This document shows positions 18,320-27,806 of a DNA stretch of 56,722 nt, piece after piece. Each line of letters begins with the position of its first letter. The stretch's first letter is position 1. Source of the DNA: an uncultured Oscillospiraceae bacterium (GTDB lineage Bacteria > Bacillota > Clostridia > Oscillospirales > Oscillospiraceae). The notes under the pieces were generated by a model, which had not been told where the DNA came from, did not search any database, and worked only from the letters and a program-made list of their open reading frames with translations. The position numbers and the translations under genes are program-made. The DNA lies in contig CALWVZ010000006.1 in the NCBI GenBank assembly GCA_944385125.1, positions 1 through 56,722 of the forward strand. The letters are read 5' to 3'.

Positions 18320-21300
18320 TCACTCTTCTATGGTCTTCTGGGCGCTCTCCAGGTCCAGCTCGATGACCGTGGAAACGCCCTTCTCCTGCATGGTCACGCC
18401 GTAGAGCATGTCCGCCTCTTCCATGGTGCCCCGGCGGTGGGTGATGACCAGAAACTGGGTCTTGTCCGACATGCGGCGCATATACTCGGCATAGCGGGTG
18501 ACGTTGGCCTCGTCCAGGGCGGCCTCTATCTCGTCCATTACGCAGAAGGGCGTGGGCCGCACTTTAAGTATGGCAAAGTACAAAGCTATGGCCACGAAGG
18601 CCATCTCTCCGCCGGAGAGCAGGCTGATGGTAGACAGGGCCTTTCCCGGGGGCTGCACTTTTATCTCGATACCGCACTGGAGGACATTGCTCTCGTCCTC
18701 CAGCTTCAAAGCGGCTTTGCCGCCGCCGAAGAGCTCCAGGAAGGTCTGGCGGAAGCTCTGGTCTATCTCCCTGAAGCGCTCTACAAAGAGCTCCTCCATC
18801 TGGCCAGTCAGGTCCTTTATGATATCCAGCAGCTCTCCCTTGGCCTTGTCCACATCGTCTCTCTGGCCGCTGAGGAATTCGTATCGGGTGTTCACCCTCT
18901 CGTACTCGTCTATGGCGCCGATATTGGGGCTGCCCAGAGCATTTATTTTCCGGCGCAGCTCGGCGATGTCCTTGTTGGCCTTCTGGAGGTTTTCCACCGG
19001 CTGGCGCAGAGCCTCCGCTGCGCTGTGGCTCAGCTCGTAGTTCTCCCAGAGCTTGTCCAGTATCTGCCGCTCTTCCATTTCTGCGGCCAGTTTTTTCTGC
19101 TCAGTTCTGGCTTTGCTCCGCTCCAGCTCCACTATCTCCTGGTTCAGCTCCTGGCTCTCCTTGTCCGCCTTGGTGCGGCAGCTCTCCAGCTCCAGGCGGC
19201 TCTTGCTGATGCTCTGTATCTCATCCCGGATAAGCTCTATCTTTTCCCGGGCCTTGGCCATCTCCCCCTGCTTCTCCTCCAGCCGCCTGGTGAAGCTGTC
19301 TATCTGACGCTGGGCAGCCTCCACTGCGCTGCGGCGCACCTGGCTGTCTCCCGACAGGCTGTCCAGCAGCAATCTCAGCTGGTTTGCGGAATTTTCCGTG
19401 GCCTTCAGCTCCGCCTCCAGAGAGGAGTAACGGCTCCTCAGCTGTCCCTGCTCCTCCAGGGCCATATCCAGCTCATAACGCACGGCGGCCAGTTCCCGCT
19501 GGGCTTTCTCCAGCTGCTTTGCGGACAGCTCCTCCCTCTCCCGCAGCTTTTCTCTGTCCTTTTTTAGGCGTTCCAGCTCATTGGCCCGGGAGAGGATGCC
19601 GCTGCCCTTGACGCTGCTGCCGCCGGTCATGGAGCCGCCGGCGTTTATCATCTGCCCGTCCAGGGTCACTATGCGCAGGCGGTTGCCGCTGTTTCTGGAC
19701 ATGCGCACGGCGTCGCTCAAGGCCTCCGCCACTACGGTGCGGCCCAGGAGGTTTGAAACTATCTGCTGATATTTTTCATCGTATTTCACCAGTTCGCTGG
19801 CTATGCCCACAAAGCCCGCTTCCCGCTCCGGGGCGTCCTTCATGACGCCGCCCCGTATCGCCTCCATGGGCAGGAAGGTGGCCCGGCCGGAGTCGCTGCG
19901 CTTGAGCAATTCTATGGCCCGGCGGCCGTCCTCCTGAGTGTCCACCACTATGTTCTGGGCGGCGGCGCCCAGGGCCGTCTCTATGGCCAGGGCAAACTCG
20001 TCCTCCGCTTTTATCAGGTTTGCCACCGGGGCGTGTATGCCCCGCAGGTTCCCCCTGCGGCTCTCCCGCATCACGGTCTTTACCGCCTTGGAATAGCCCT
20101 CGTAGTCCTTTTCCATCTCCGAGAGCATGTTTATCCTGGAGTCCATGCTGCGCTTGTCCACCTGCAGCTGGGTGGCCTTGTCGCTGAGCTCCTTCACCAA
20201 AGTCTCCCGGCGGCTCAGCTTCATGCGGCAGCCGGAGAGCACGTTCTCATTGCCGGTGATATCCTGTCCAAGAGCTTCCAGCTGGGCTTTTATCTCCTCC
20301 ATGCGCTCCAGGCTCTTGTCTATGTTATCCTGTATCTCCCGGACACGGCCCTCCTGCTTTTCTATGTCCTCCAGCAGGCTGCGCCGGTTTTGGTCGCTGC
20401 TTTCCATGTTGGCCTTCAGCACTGCGGACTCCGCCTCCAGGCGGGACTTCTCCGCCTCGGCCTGGGAGAGCCTGCGCCGGGCCTCCTCGGTCTCCACGTC
20501 CTTTTGCTGCATCCGCTCCGTAAAGCCCTGGGTAGAGGCGTAGAGGCCTTTCAGCCGCCCCCTGGCCCCTTCCAGTTCCCGGGAGGTCTGCTCAAACTCC
20601 AGCTCCACGTCCTTGGCCTGGGAGCGCAGCCTTTCCAGAGTACACATCCACAGGGATATCTCCCGGATGCGCAGCTCGTCCCTCAGCACCAGGTATTTCT
20701 TGGCGGTCTCCGCCTGCTTGCGCAGGGGCTCCACCTGCATTTCCAGCTCCTCTATCTTGTCGTTTATGCGCAGAAGGTTCTCTTCCGTCTTTTCCAGCTT
20801 CCGCTCCGCCTCCTCCTTCCGATAGCGGAAGCGGGATATGCCGGCGGCCTCTTCAAAGACCTCCCGGCGGTCGGTGCTCTTGCTGGATACTATCTCGGCA
20901 ATGCGGCCCTGGCCGATGATAGAATAGCCGTCCCGCCCCAGGCCCGTGTCCATGAGCAGGCTGTTTATATCCTTCAGCCGCACCGGCTCCCGATTGATGA
21001 AGTACTCGCTCTCCCCGCTGCGGTAATAGCGGCGGGTGAGCATTATCTCGCTGCTGTCGGAATCAAAGATATGGGCGGAATTGTCTATGATAAGGGAGAC
21101 CTGGGCATAGCCCAGGGCGCCCCGCTTTTCGGTGCCGCCGAAGATAACGTCCTCCATCTTGCTGCCTCTCAGGGCCTTGCTGCGCTGCTCGCCCATGACC
21201 CAGAGTATGGCGTCGGAGATGTTGGACTTGCCGGAGCCGTTTGGCCCCACAATGGCGGTTATGTCTTTTTCAAAGGTGAGACGGGTCTTGTCCGCAAAGG

Positions 21301-21337
21301 ACTTGAACCCCTGTATCTCCAATGCTTTTAAATACAA
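18320..21337 (-). CDS. smc: chromosome partition protein SMC, short-armed
   Basis: Condensin-type ATPase that organises and segregates the chromosome with ScpA and ScpB. Walker A GPNGSGKSN is at residues 31-39, the hinge spans about 430-580 (GIHAPVANL through MTGGSS), and Walker B reads FCVMDEIEAALDE. Coiled-coil arms join them. At 1005 residues it is about 180 shorter than the Bacillus protein (about 1190), the shortage being split between both arms. The ABC signature reads LSGGEMA where LSGGERA or LSGGEKA is usual. The start is TTG at 21337 with a GAGG site upstream; its own promoter lies at 21397-21425. Confidence 0.94.
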   Translation of the reverse strand: MYLKALEIQGFKSFADKTRLTFEKDITAIVGPNGSGKSNISDAILWVMGEQRSKALRGSKMEDVIFGGTEKRGALGYAQVSLIIDNSAHIFDSDSSEIMLTRRYYRSGESEYFINREPVRLKDINSLLMDTGLGRDGYSIIGQGRIAEIVSSKSTDRREVFEEAAGISRFRYRKEEAERKLEKTEENLLRINDKIEELEMQVEPLRKQAETAKKYLVLRDELRIREISLWMCTLERLRSQAKDVELEFEQTSRELEGARGRLKGLYASTQGFTERMQQKDVETEEARRRLSQAEAEKSRLEAESAVLKANMESSDQNRRSLLEDIEKQEGRVREIQDNIDKSLERMEEIKAQLEALGQDITGNENVLSGCRMKLSRRETLVKELSDKATQLQVDKRSMDSRINMLSEMEKDYEGYSKAVKTVMRESRRGNLRGIHAPVANLIKAEDEFALAIETALGAAAQNIVVDTQEDGRRAIELLKRSDSGRATFLPMEAIRGGVMKDAPEREAGFVGIASELVKYDEKYQQIVSNLLGRTVVAEALSDAVRMSRNSGNRLRIVTLDGQMINAGGSMTGGSSVKGSGILSRANELERLKKDREKLREREELSAKQLEKAQRELAAVRYELDMALEEQGQLRSRYSSLEAELKATENSANQLRLLLDSLSGDSQVRRSAVEAAQRQIDSFTRRLEEKQGEMAKAREKIELIRDEIQSISKSRLELESCRTKADKESQELNQEIVELERSKARTEQKKLAAEMEERQILDKLWENYELSHSAAEALRQPVENLQKANKDIAELRRKINALGSPNIGAIDEYERVNTRYEFLSGQRDDVDKAKGELLDIIKDLTGQMEELFVERFREIDQSFRQTFLELFGGGKAALKLEDESNVLQCGIEIKVQPPGKALSTISLLSGGEMAFVAIALYFAILKVRPTPFCVMDEIEAALDEANVTRYAEYMRRMSDKTQFLVITHRRGTMEEADMLYGVTMQEKGVSTVIELDLESAQKTIEE

Positions 21338-21396
21338 AGACCTGACCTCGTTTTAACAGATTGCTTTAAAATCACACTTGCGTTTAAAACCTGTTT

Positions 21397-21425
21397 ATTA
21401 TATTACATATCCCCAGACTTTTCAA
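21397..21425 (-). promoter_or_regulatory. internal promoter before smc
   Basis: TTGAAA (21425-21420), spacer 17 bp, TATAAT (21402-21397) on the minus strand. It overlaps the end of the radical SAM gene and would drive smc-ftsY and downstream genes. Confidence 0.7.
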
Positions 21426-22431
21426 CGGAAAATATCTTGATTTCCTGAGTATTTGTGTCGGATTCTTTAATTTTTATCTCCCTCAGGCCGAATTCCTTCA
21501 AAAGAGCCTGGATGTTTTGCCGGTGCTGGCCGGCCATCTGGGAGGTTTTACCCTTCCCCACCTGCAGCACCACCCGGCTGCCGGGGACAATATTTCTCAG
21601 AAGCTCCCTGGCTCCATTGTACATTAACCTGCTTTTTACCAGCTCACCCAGGGCGGGGTGATAGGCTCCTCCCGCAGCCGCCCCGCCGGATAGCTCCTCC
21701 GTGGGGTTCAGGCCCAGGCGTATCACGGGTATGCCCGCCTCCTCAAATATGGGCAGGAGCCCGGCGCAGGTCTCCACTGCGTCTTCCACGGTATGCTCCT
21801 TATAGCGTCCGGCCTGCCACAGGTCGTAAAGGGCGGTGTCCCGGACTATCACCGTTGGGTATATCCTCACTCCGTCGGGCTCCAGGGCCGCTATGCGCCG
21901 GGCGGTCTCCACCGACTTTTCCGGCGTGTCCCCGGGCAGGCCCGTCATCATCTGGAGAATGAGGCGAAAGCCCCAGTCCTTTATCAGCCGGGAGGCCTGC
22001 TCAACATCCTTTGCGGTGTGGCCCCGCCCGGAGAGGAGCAGCACCTCCTCGTCCATGCTCTGGGCTCCCAGCTCTATGGTCTCCACCCCGAAGTCCCGGA
22101 GTCTTTTCAGCACGGCGCCGTCTATGGCGTCGGGCCGGGTGGACAGGCGCAGGGAATCTATGCCCCCCCTGTCCATCTCCTCCTTCGCCGCTGTGAGCAG
22201 GCTCAGCTGCTCCGCCACAGGGATGGCGGTGAAGCTGCCCCCATAAAACGCCAGTTGCCGCTTTGCCCCCTTGGGGAGCAAGGCGGCTGCCTTCTCTATT
22301 GCTTCTTTTACATCCAGAGCCGTGGCGGGCTGCCGGCTGCCGGATATGCGCCGCTGGTTGCAGAACACGCAGTCGTTGGGGCAGCCCAAATGGGGCACGA
22401 ACACCGGGATTATACTCTCTCTTGCGCTCAC
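21403..22431 (-). CDS. radical SAM protein of the Elp3-like type
   Basis: 342 residues with the radical SAM cluster motif CPNDCVFC in GCPNDCVFCNQRR (about residues 17-24), the AdoMet-binding YGGSFTAIP, and LGAQSMDEEVLLLSGRGH, a run typical of Elp3-like tRNA-modifying or related enzymes. The acetyltransferase half of true Elp3 is missing. Genes of this type are often found between rnc and smc in Clostridia. The substrate is unknown; a tRNA or protein modification is the usual guess. The ATG overlaps the rnc stop (ATGA). Confidence 0.85.
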   Translation of the reverse strand: MSARESIIPVFVPHLGCPNDCVFCNQRRISGSRQPATALDVKEAIEKAAALLPKGAKRQLAFYGGSFTAIPVAEQLSLLTAAKEEMDRGGIDSLRLSTRPDAIDGAVLKRLRDFGVETIELGAQSMDEEVLLLSGRGHTAKDVEQASRLIKDWGFRLILQMMTGLPGDTPEKSVETARRIAALEPDGVRIYPTVIVRDTALYDLWQAGRYKEHTVEDAVETCAGLLPIFEEAGIPVIRLGLNPTEELSGGAAAGGAYHPALGELVKSRLMYNGARELLRNIVPGSRVVLQVGKGKTSQMAGQHRQNIQALLKEFGLREIKIKESDTNTQEIKIFSVEKSGDM

Positions 22432-23102
22432 TTTGTCAGCGCCTCCAGAGCCTTCATGGCGGCCATCTGCTCGGCTTCCTTCTTGGTGCGGCCGCTGCCT
22501 TCCCCGGCCAGCACTCCGTTTATGGACACGGAGAAGGAGAAGGTCTTGTTGTGGTCCGGCCCGCTCTCCCCGGTCATGGCATAGCTTATGTGCTGGTCGC
22601 TCTTGCGCTGCACCAGCTCCTGGAGCCGGGTCTTATAGTCGGCGTTGGGGTGGCTGTCGTCCACCCGGGCGTCCTTCAGTATATTGTCCAGGATAAAGCG
22701 GCGGCTCTGCTCCATGCCGCTGTCCAGGTACATGGCGGCGATTATCGCCTCCACCATGTCCGCCAGGATGGAGGGGCGCTGCCGCCCGCCGGTGTGCTCC
22801 TCCCCCCGGCCCAGGCGCATGAACTTACCCAGTTCCAGCTTCAGCGCCACCCGGTGCAGGCTGCTCTCGCACACCAGCTCCGCCCTCAGCTTGGTCATCC
22901 TGCCCTCAGGCAGCCGGGGCTCATGGGCATAGAGGAACTCCGCCGTCACCAGGCCCAGGATAGAGTCCCCCAGAAATTCCAGGCGCTCATAGCTCTGGCT
23001 GTCCCCATGGCGCTCGTTGGCGTAGGAGCTGTGAGTCAGGGCGGTGCGCAGCAGCTCCCGGTTTTTAAAGCCGTATCCTATTTTCTCCTCTAGTTCTTCC
23101 AT
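22428..23102 (-). CDS. rnc: ribonuclease III
   Basis: Double-strand RNA endonuclease for rRNA processing and mRNA decay. 224 residues. Catalytic signature ERLEFLGDSILGLV near residue 40 and the second acidic site in DMVEAIIAAMYLDSG near 118. The dsRNA-binding domain runs from about 155 to the end (DYKTRLQELVQ ... GRTKKEAEQMAAMKAL). Only 10 nt separate it from plsX; the acpP gene that normally lies between them is absent here. Confidence 0.96.
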   Translation of the reverse strand: MEELEEKIGYGFKNRELLRTALTHSSYANERHGDSQSYERLEFLGDSILGLVTAEFLYAHEPRLPEGRMTKLRAELVCESSLHRVALKLELGKFMRLGRGEEHTGGRQRPSILADMVEAIIAAMYLDSGMEQSRRFILDNILKDARVDDSHPNADYKTRLQELVQRKSDQHISYAMTGESGPDHNKTFSFSVSINGVLAGEGSGRTKKEAEQMAAMKALEALTK

Positions 23103-23112
23103 TGCTTATAAA

Positions 23113-24117
23113 TCAGCCTATCTTCATGTATTCAATATTTGCCTTGATATCCTGGATTATGCCGGACTCCACGCAGGTCTTGGCCTGGCGGGCGGCGGCC
23201 AGGATGCTCCGGGCGTCAGAGGAACCGTGGGCCTTGATGACCGGGGCGGATATGCCCAGCATCACCGTGCCCCCCACTTCCTTTACGTCCAGCATTTTCT
23301 TCATATGGGCCAAGTCGCCCTTTATAACGGCGGCAGCCAGCTTGTTCTTGGCGCTCATGTAGAACACTTCCTTCAGCTTGCCCATCATGAATTTGATCAT
23401 GCTCTCGGCGGTCTTCAACATCAGGTTGCCGGTAAAGCCGTCGGCGACTATCACGTCCACGTCCCCGGCAAAAACGCTGTTGCCCTCCACGTTGCCGATG
23501 AAGTTTATGCGTCCGGCCTCCCCTGCTTCCTTCAGCAGCCGGAAGGCCTCATGCTGCATGGGGCCGCCCTTGGTATCCTCGGTACCCACATTGGCAAGAC
23601 CAACTCTGGGATTTTCCAGGCCCATCATCTTCTTGGCATAGAAGCTGCCCATATAGGCAAATTGCAGCAGGTATTCCGCCGTACACTCCACATTGGCCCC
23701 GGAATCGATGAGCAGAGTCCCCGCTCCGCCGTTGGGAAGCACCGGGGACAGGGCCGCCCTGCGTATGCCGCTTATCCGCTTGACTATCAGCGTGGCCCCG
23801 GTGAGCAAAGCTCCCGTGCTGCCGGCAGACACCAGAGCGTCTCCCTTGCCGTCCCGCAGCAGGTTGAGAGCCACGGTCATGGAGGCCTCCTTTTTCCGCC
23901 GGGTGGCGGTGCTGGGGTCGTCTTCCATGGTGATGACGTCCCTTGCGTCCACCACCTCTATATCGGCGCAGCCCTCCTTGGAAAGGATGGACTCCACCAC
24001 TTCCTTTTTGCCCACCAAGGTCACATCCACTCCCAGCTCCCGCCGGGCCATGACTGCGCCCTTGACTATCTCTTCCGGGGCCTTGTCCCCGCTCATAGCG
24101 TCGATTATTATCCTCAT
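23113..24117 (-). CDS. plsX: phosphate acyltransferase PlsX
   Basis: Converts acyl-ACP to acyl phosphate for phospholipid synthesis, at the inner face of the membrane. 334 residues, standard length. Family motifs include IDAMSGDKAPEEIVKGA, ALVSAGSTGALL, LIDSGANVECTAEYLLQFA and VADGFTGNLMLKT. The ATG overlaps the trmFO stop by four bases. The usual neighbours fapR, recG and acpP are not adjacent. Confidence 0.96.
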   Translation of the reverse strand: MRIIIDAMSGDKAPEEIVKGAVMARRELGVDVTLVGKKEVVESILSKEGCADIEVVDARDVITMEDDPSTATRRKKEASMTVALNLLRDGKGDALVSAGSTGALLTGATLIVKRISGIRRAALSPVLPNGGAGTLLIDSGANVECTAEYLLQFAYMGSFYAKKMMGLENPRVGLANVGTEDTKGGPMQHEAFRLLKEAGEAGRINFIGNVEGNSVFAGDVDVIVADGFTGNLMLKTAESMIKFMMGKLKEVFYMSAKNKLAAAVIKGDLAHMKKMLDVKEVGGTVMLGISAPVIKAHGSSDARSILAAARQAKTCVESGIIQDIKANIEYMKIG

Positions 24118-25427
24118 AGCTTTAAAACCTCTCTGTCTTTCAGCTTTTCAATTATCTCCAATGAGCGTTTGGATATCTCCGCATTCTTGTTGCGCTTGCC
24201 CTTTACCCTGTATTCCAGGGGCTTTATGATGCCGAAGTTTATATTCATTGGCTGGAAGTCCCCTACGCTGCCCCCGGAGATGTAGAGGCCCAGGGCCCCT
24301 ATGGCCGTCTCCTGGGGGAAGTCCACGCTCTCCAGGCCCAGCACCCTGGCGGCGGTCTCTATGCCCACCAGCATGCCTGAGGCGGCGGACTCCACATAGC
24401 CCTCCACCCCGGTCATCTGACCGGCGAAGCTTATCCTGGGCTCCGACTTCAGGCGGTAGTACCTGTCCAGCAGCTTGGGGCTGTTCAGATATGTATTCCT
24501 ATGCATCACCCCGTAGCGGACAAACTCCGCATTCTTGAGAGCCGGTATCATGGAGAACACCCGCTTCTGCTCGCCCCAGGTGAGATGGGTCTGAAAGCCC
24601 ACGATATTGTATATGGTGCCGTCGGCATTGTCCCGCCTAAGCTGCACCACGGCGTAGTTCTCCCTGCCGGTGCGGGGGTCGATGAGCCCCACCGGCTTCA
24701 TGGGCCCATAGCGCAGGGTGTCCACCCCCCGGCGGGCCATGACCTCTACAGGCATGCAGCCCTCAAAGACCCCTCCGTCGTCAAAGCCGTGGACCGGGGC
24801 CTCCTTGGCGCTCACCAGCTCCTTTACAAAGGCCAGATACTCCTCCTTATCCATGGGGCAGTTTACATAATCTGCAGTTCCCTTGTCGTAGCGGGAGGCG
24901 AAGAAGGCGCTGTCCATGTCCACGCTCTCCAGGGTGACGATGGGAGCCACGGCGTCATAGAAGTGCAGGTCGCTGTCCGGGCAGAGGGCGGCGATCTTTT
25001 CCGCAATGGCGTCGCTGCTGAGAGGGCCGGTGGCTATCACCACCTCCCCCTCCGGAATATCCAGGGCCTCCCGGCGGATTATCTCCACATTCTCGTTCTG
25101 CTCCAGCTGCTCCATTATATAGCGGGCGAAGCCCTCCCGGTCCACTGCCAGGGCTCCCCCGGCGGCCACCCGGTGCTTATCGGCGCTGTCCATGATAAGG
25201 GAGCCCAGGGAGCGCATCTCCGCTTTCAGCAATCCCACGGCGTTAGTCAGCTCATCGCTGCGCAGGGAGTTGGAGCAGACCAGCTCCCCGAAGTAGGGGG
25301 AAGTGTGGGCCGGGCTCATTTTCTCCGGCTTCATCTCCCAGAGCTTTACCTTTATTCCCCGCCGGGCCAGCTGCCAGGCGCACTCGCTGCCGGCAAGACC
25401 CGCCCCCAAAACTGTGACTTCTCTCAT
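24114..25427 (-). CDS. trmFO: tRNA uracil-54 methyltransferase, folate and FAD dependent
   Basis: Makes m5U54 in the T loop of tRNA using methylenetetrahydrofolate. 437 residues. The FAD-binding motif GAGLAGSECAWQLA is at residues 8-21; the TrmFO-specific LWEMKPEKMSPAH, ELVCSNSLRSD and a CPMDKEEY segment (with the family's conserved cysteines) follow. The start lies directly after the topA stop (TAAATG), with GAGGAAG as ribosome site. Adjacent topA-trmFO is a normal Firmicutes pairing. Confidence 0.96.
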   Translation of the reverse strand: MREVTVLGAGLAGSECAWQLARRGIKVKLWEMKPEKMSPAHTSPYFGELVCSNSLRSDELTNAVGLLKAEMRSLGSLIMDSADKHRVAAGGALAVDREGFARYIMEQLEQNENVEIIRREALDIPEGEVVIATGPLSSDAIAEKIAALCPDSDLHFYDAVAPIVTLESVDMDSAFFASRYDKGTADYVNCPMDKEEYLAFVKELVSAKEAPVHGFDDGGVFEGCMPVEVMARRGVDTLRYGPMKPVGLIDPRTGRENYAVVQLRRDNADGTIYNIVGFQTHLTWGEQKRVFSMIPALKNAEFVRYGVMHRNTYLNSPKLLDRYYRLKSEPRISFAGQMTGVEGYVESAASGMLVGIETAARVLGLESVDFPQETAIGALGLYISGGSVGDFQPMNINFGIIKPLEYRVKGKRNKNAEISKRSLEIIEKLKDREVLKL

Positions 25428-27770
25428 TTATTCTTCCTCTGCCGAAGCGGTTTTTTTGGCTCCGGCGGTCTTTTTCGCTGTTGCAGCTTTCTTTGCCGTT
25501 GTGCTTTTCTTAGCGGCGGCCGTCTTTTTAGCCGCTGTTGTTTTCTTTGCCGTTGACTTTTTTGCGGCTGTTTTCTTGGCTGCCGTTGTCTTCTTCTCCT
25601 CGGCCTCCGTCTCGGCGGTCTTGCCCTCTTCAGTCTTTGCGGCCTTCTCCTGGGGAGCCTTCTTCTTGTACACCCGCTTATCCTCAGGCACGAAATTGAC
25701 GCAGTCCTCATTTATGCAGAAGGACTTCAGGGGGCCCCTGCCGCTGCGCTTGAACATGGTCTTGCCGCAGGCGGGACAGAAGTCCTTGGTGGGCACGTCC
25801 CAGGTGATGAAGCCGCAGTCGGTGCCCCGCTCGCAGGCGTAGAACACATAGCCCTTCTTGGAGGTGCGCTTGAGAATACGACCGCCGCACTTGGGGCATT
25901 TGCCGGGCATCTCGATGACTATTGGCTTGGTGAAGGTACAGTCCGGGAAGCCGGGGCAGGCCAGGAAGTAGCCGAACTTGCCCTTCTTCACCACCATCTG
26001 GCGGCCGCAGACATCGCAGTACTCGTCGCTGAGTACATCGGGCACCTTCAGCTTCACGCCCTCCATGGCGCTCTCCGCCTCTTTCAGCTCCTTGCTGAAG
26101 CCGCCGTAGAAGTCCTCCAGCACATTGCGCCACTGGGCCTTGCCGCTCTCTATCTCGTCCAGCTCCGCCTCCATGTGGTTTGTGAACTTCAAATCCACGA
26201 TATCGGCAAAGCGCTCCTTCATAAGTCCTGTGACCACCTCGCCCAGAGGCGTGGGGCGCAGGTATTTGCCCTCCTTTATCACATAGTCGTGGGAGGTGAT
26301 GGTGGATATGGTGGGGGCATAGGTGGAGGGACGGCCTATGCCCTTCTCCTCCATGGCCCGTATAAGGGTCGCCTCGGTAAAGCGGGCGGGGGGCTGAGTG
26401 AACTGCTGGTCCGGCAGCAGCTTCTCCAGCTTCAGCTCCTGGCCCTGGCTGAGGCTGGGCAGGGGATTTGCTATCTCGCTGCTCTCCTCGTCCTTGGCCT
26501 CCTCATACACGGCGGTATAGCCCTTGAATTTAAGCTCGGAGTAGCTGGCCTTGAAGGTATAGCCGGCGCTGTCCACGTCCACCGCCACATTGTCGTATAT
26601 GGCGTTGGACATCTGGCAGGCGGTAAAGCGGCCCCAGATGAGCCGGTAAAGCCTATATTGCTCCTGGGTCAGGTCCTTGCGCACCACTTCAGGGCTCAGC
26701 TCCACATAGGTGGGGCGTATGGCCTCGTGGGCGTCCTGGGCCCCGGACTTGGTCTTGAAGGTCCTGGGCTTGCCGGGATAGTACTCGGCCCCGTAATGCT
26801 CAACTATATAGCTGCCTGCCGCCGCCAGAGCTTCCTCCGACAGGCGCAGGGAATCGGTACGCATGTAGCTTATAAGGCCCACGCTGCCGTGGCCCGTGAC
26901 CTCCACGCCTTCGTAGAGCTGCTGGGCGATGGACATGGTGCGCCGGGGGCTCATACCTAAGCGGCGGGAGGCCTCCTGCTGGAGGGTGGAGGTTATAAAG
27001 GGAGGCGCCGGAGATTTCTGTTTCTCCCCCCGCTTCACGTTCTTGACGGTGAAGGGGGACTTCTCCGTCTCCGCTATGACGGCGTCCACCTCCTCACGGC
27101 TGTGGAGCTCCTGCTTTTTGTCCCCCTTGCCGAAGAAGCGGGCGGTGAATCCGGCCCCCTCCTCTCCGCAGCTGAGGGCGGCGTCCAGCAGCCAGTACTC
27201 CTGGCTCTGGAAATTCCTTATCTCCTCTTCCCTGTCCACCACCATACGGGTGGCCACGGACTGGACCCGGCCTGCGGACAGGCCGGTCTTTATCTTCCGC
27301 CACAGGAAGGGGGAGAGCTCATAGCCCACTATCCTGTCCAGTATGCGCCGGGCCTGCTGGGCGTTCACCAGGTCCTGGTCTATGCTCCGGGGATTGTTTA
27401 TGCTCTCGGTGACCACCTTCTTGGTTATCTCGTTGAAGGTGACCCGTTTGGCTTTCTCGTCGTCCAGGTCCAACAGCTCCTTCAGGTGCCAGGATATGGC
27501 CTCTCCCTCCCGGTCAGGGTCGGTGGCCAGATACACGGTCTTGGCTGCCTTGGACTCCTTTTTCAGTTCGGCTATCAGCTCCTTCTTGTCCCTCACCGGG
27601 ATATACTGGGGCTCAAAGCCGTTTTCTATATCCACGCCCATCTTGCTCTTTGGCAGGTCGCGAAGATGCCCCATGGACGCAGTCACCTTATAATCGCTGC
27701 CAAGATATTTCTCAATGGTCTTGGCCTTTGCCGGGGATTCCACTATTACAAGGTTTTTTGCTTTTGCCAT
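25428..27770 (-). CDS. topA: DNA topoisomerase I with lysine-rich tail
   Basis: Relaxes negative supercoils. 780 residues. TOPRIM domain at the N terminus (VIVESPAKAKTIEKYLG; acidic DPDREGEA), active-site Tyr at about residue 302 in ISYMRTDSLRLS, then three C-terminal zinc ribbons (CDVCGR, CPKCGG, CPACGK pairs). The last 70 or so residues are a low-complexity tail of AAKK, TAKK and AKKT units resembling histone H1 or actinobacterial TopA tails. Start at 27770 (MAKAKN), GGAG 6 nt upstream. Confidence 0.96.
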   Translation of the reverse strand: MAKAKNLVIVESPAKAKTIEKYLGSDYKVTASMGHLRDLPKSKMGVDIENGFEPQYIPVRDKKELIAELKKESKAAKTVYLATDPDREGEAISWHLKELLDLDDEKAKRVTFNEITKKVVTESINNPRSIDQDLVNAQQARRILDRIVGYELSPFLWRKIKTGLSAGRVQSVATRMVVDREEEIRNFQSQEYWLLDAALSCGEEGAGFTARFFGKGDKKQELHSREEVDAVIAETEKSPFTVKNVKRGEKQKSPAPPFITSTLQQEASRRLGMSPRRTMSIAQQLYEGVEVTGHGSVGLISYMRTDSLRLSEEALAAAGSYIVEHYGAEYYPGKPRTFKTKSGAQDAHEAIRPTYVELSPEVVRKDLTQEQYRLYRLIWGRFTACQMSNAIYDNVAVDVDSAGYTFKASYSELKFKGYTAVYEEAKDEESSEIANPLPSLSQGQELKLEKLLPDQQFTQPPARFTEATLIRAMEEKGIGRPSTYAPTISTITSHDYVIKEGKYLRPTPLGEVVTGLMKERFADIVDLKFTNHMEAELDEIESGKAQWRNVLEDFYGGFSKELKEAESAMEGVKLKVPDVLSDEYCDVCGRQMVVKKGKFGYFLACPGFPDCTFTKPIVIEMPGKCPKCGGRILKRTSKKGYVFYACERGTDCGFITWDVPTKDFCPACGKTMFKRSGRGPLKSFCINEDCVNFVPEDKRVYKKKAPQEKAAKTEEGKTAETEAEEKKTTAAKKTAAKKSTAKKTTAAKKTAAAKKSTTAKKAATAKKTAGAKKTASAEEE
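25440..25610 (-). repeat. topA: degenerate repeat coding the TopA basic tail
   Basis: Imperfect 12-15 base units encode Ala-Lys-Lys-Thr or similar repeats in frame. The DNA is a low-complexity stretch within topA and is prone to length change by slippage. Confidence 0.75.
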
Positions 27771-27806
27771 CCTGTTCTCCATTCCACGGAGCCTCCCGGC
27801 TCCGTC

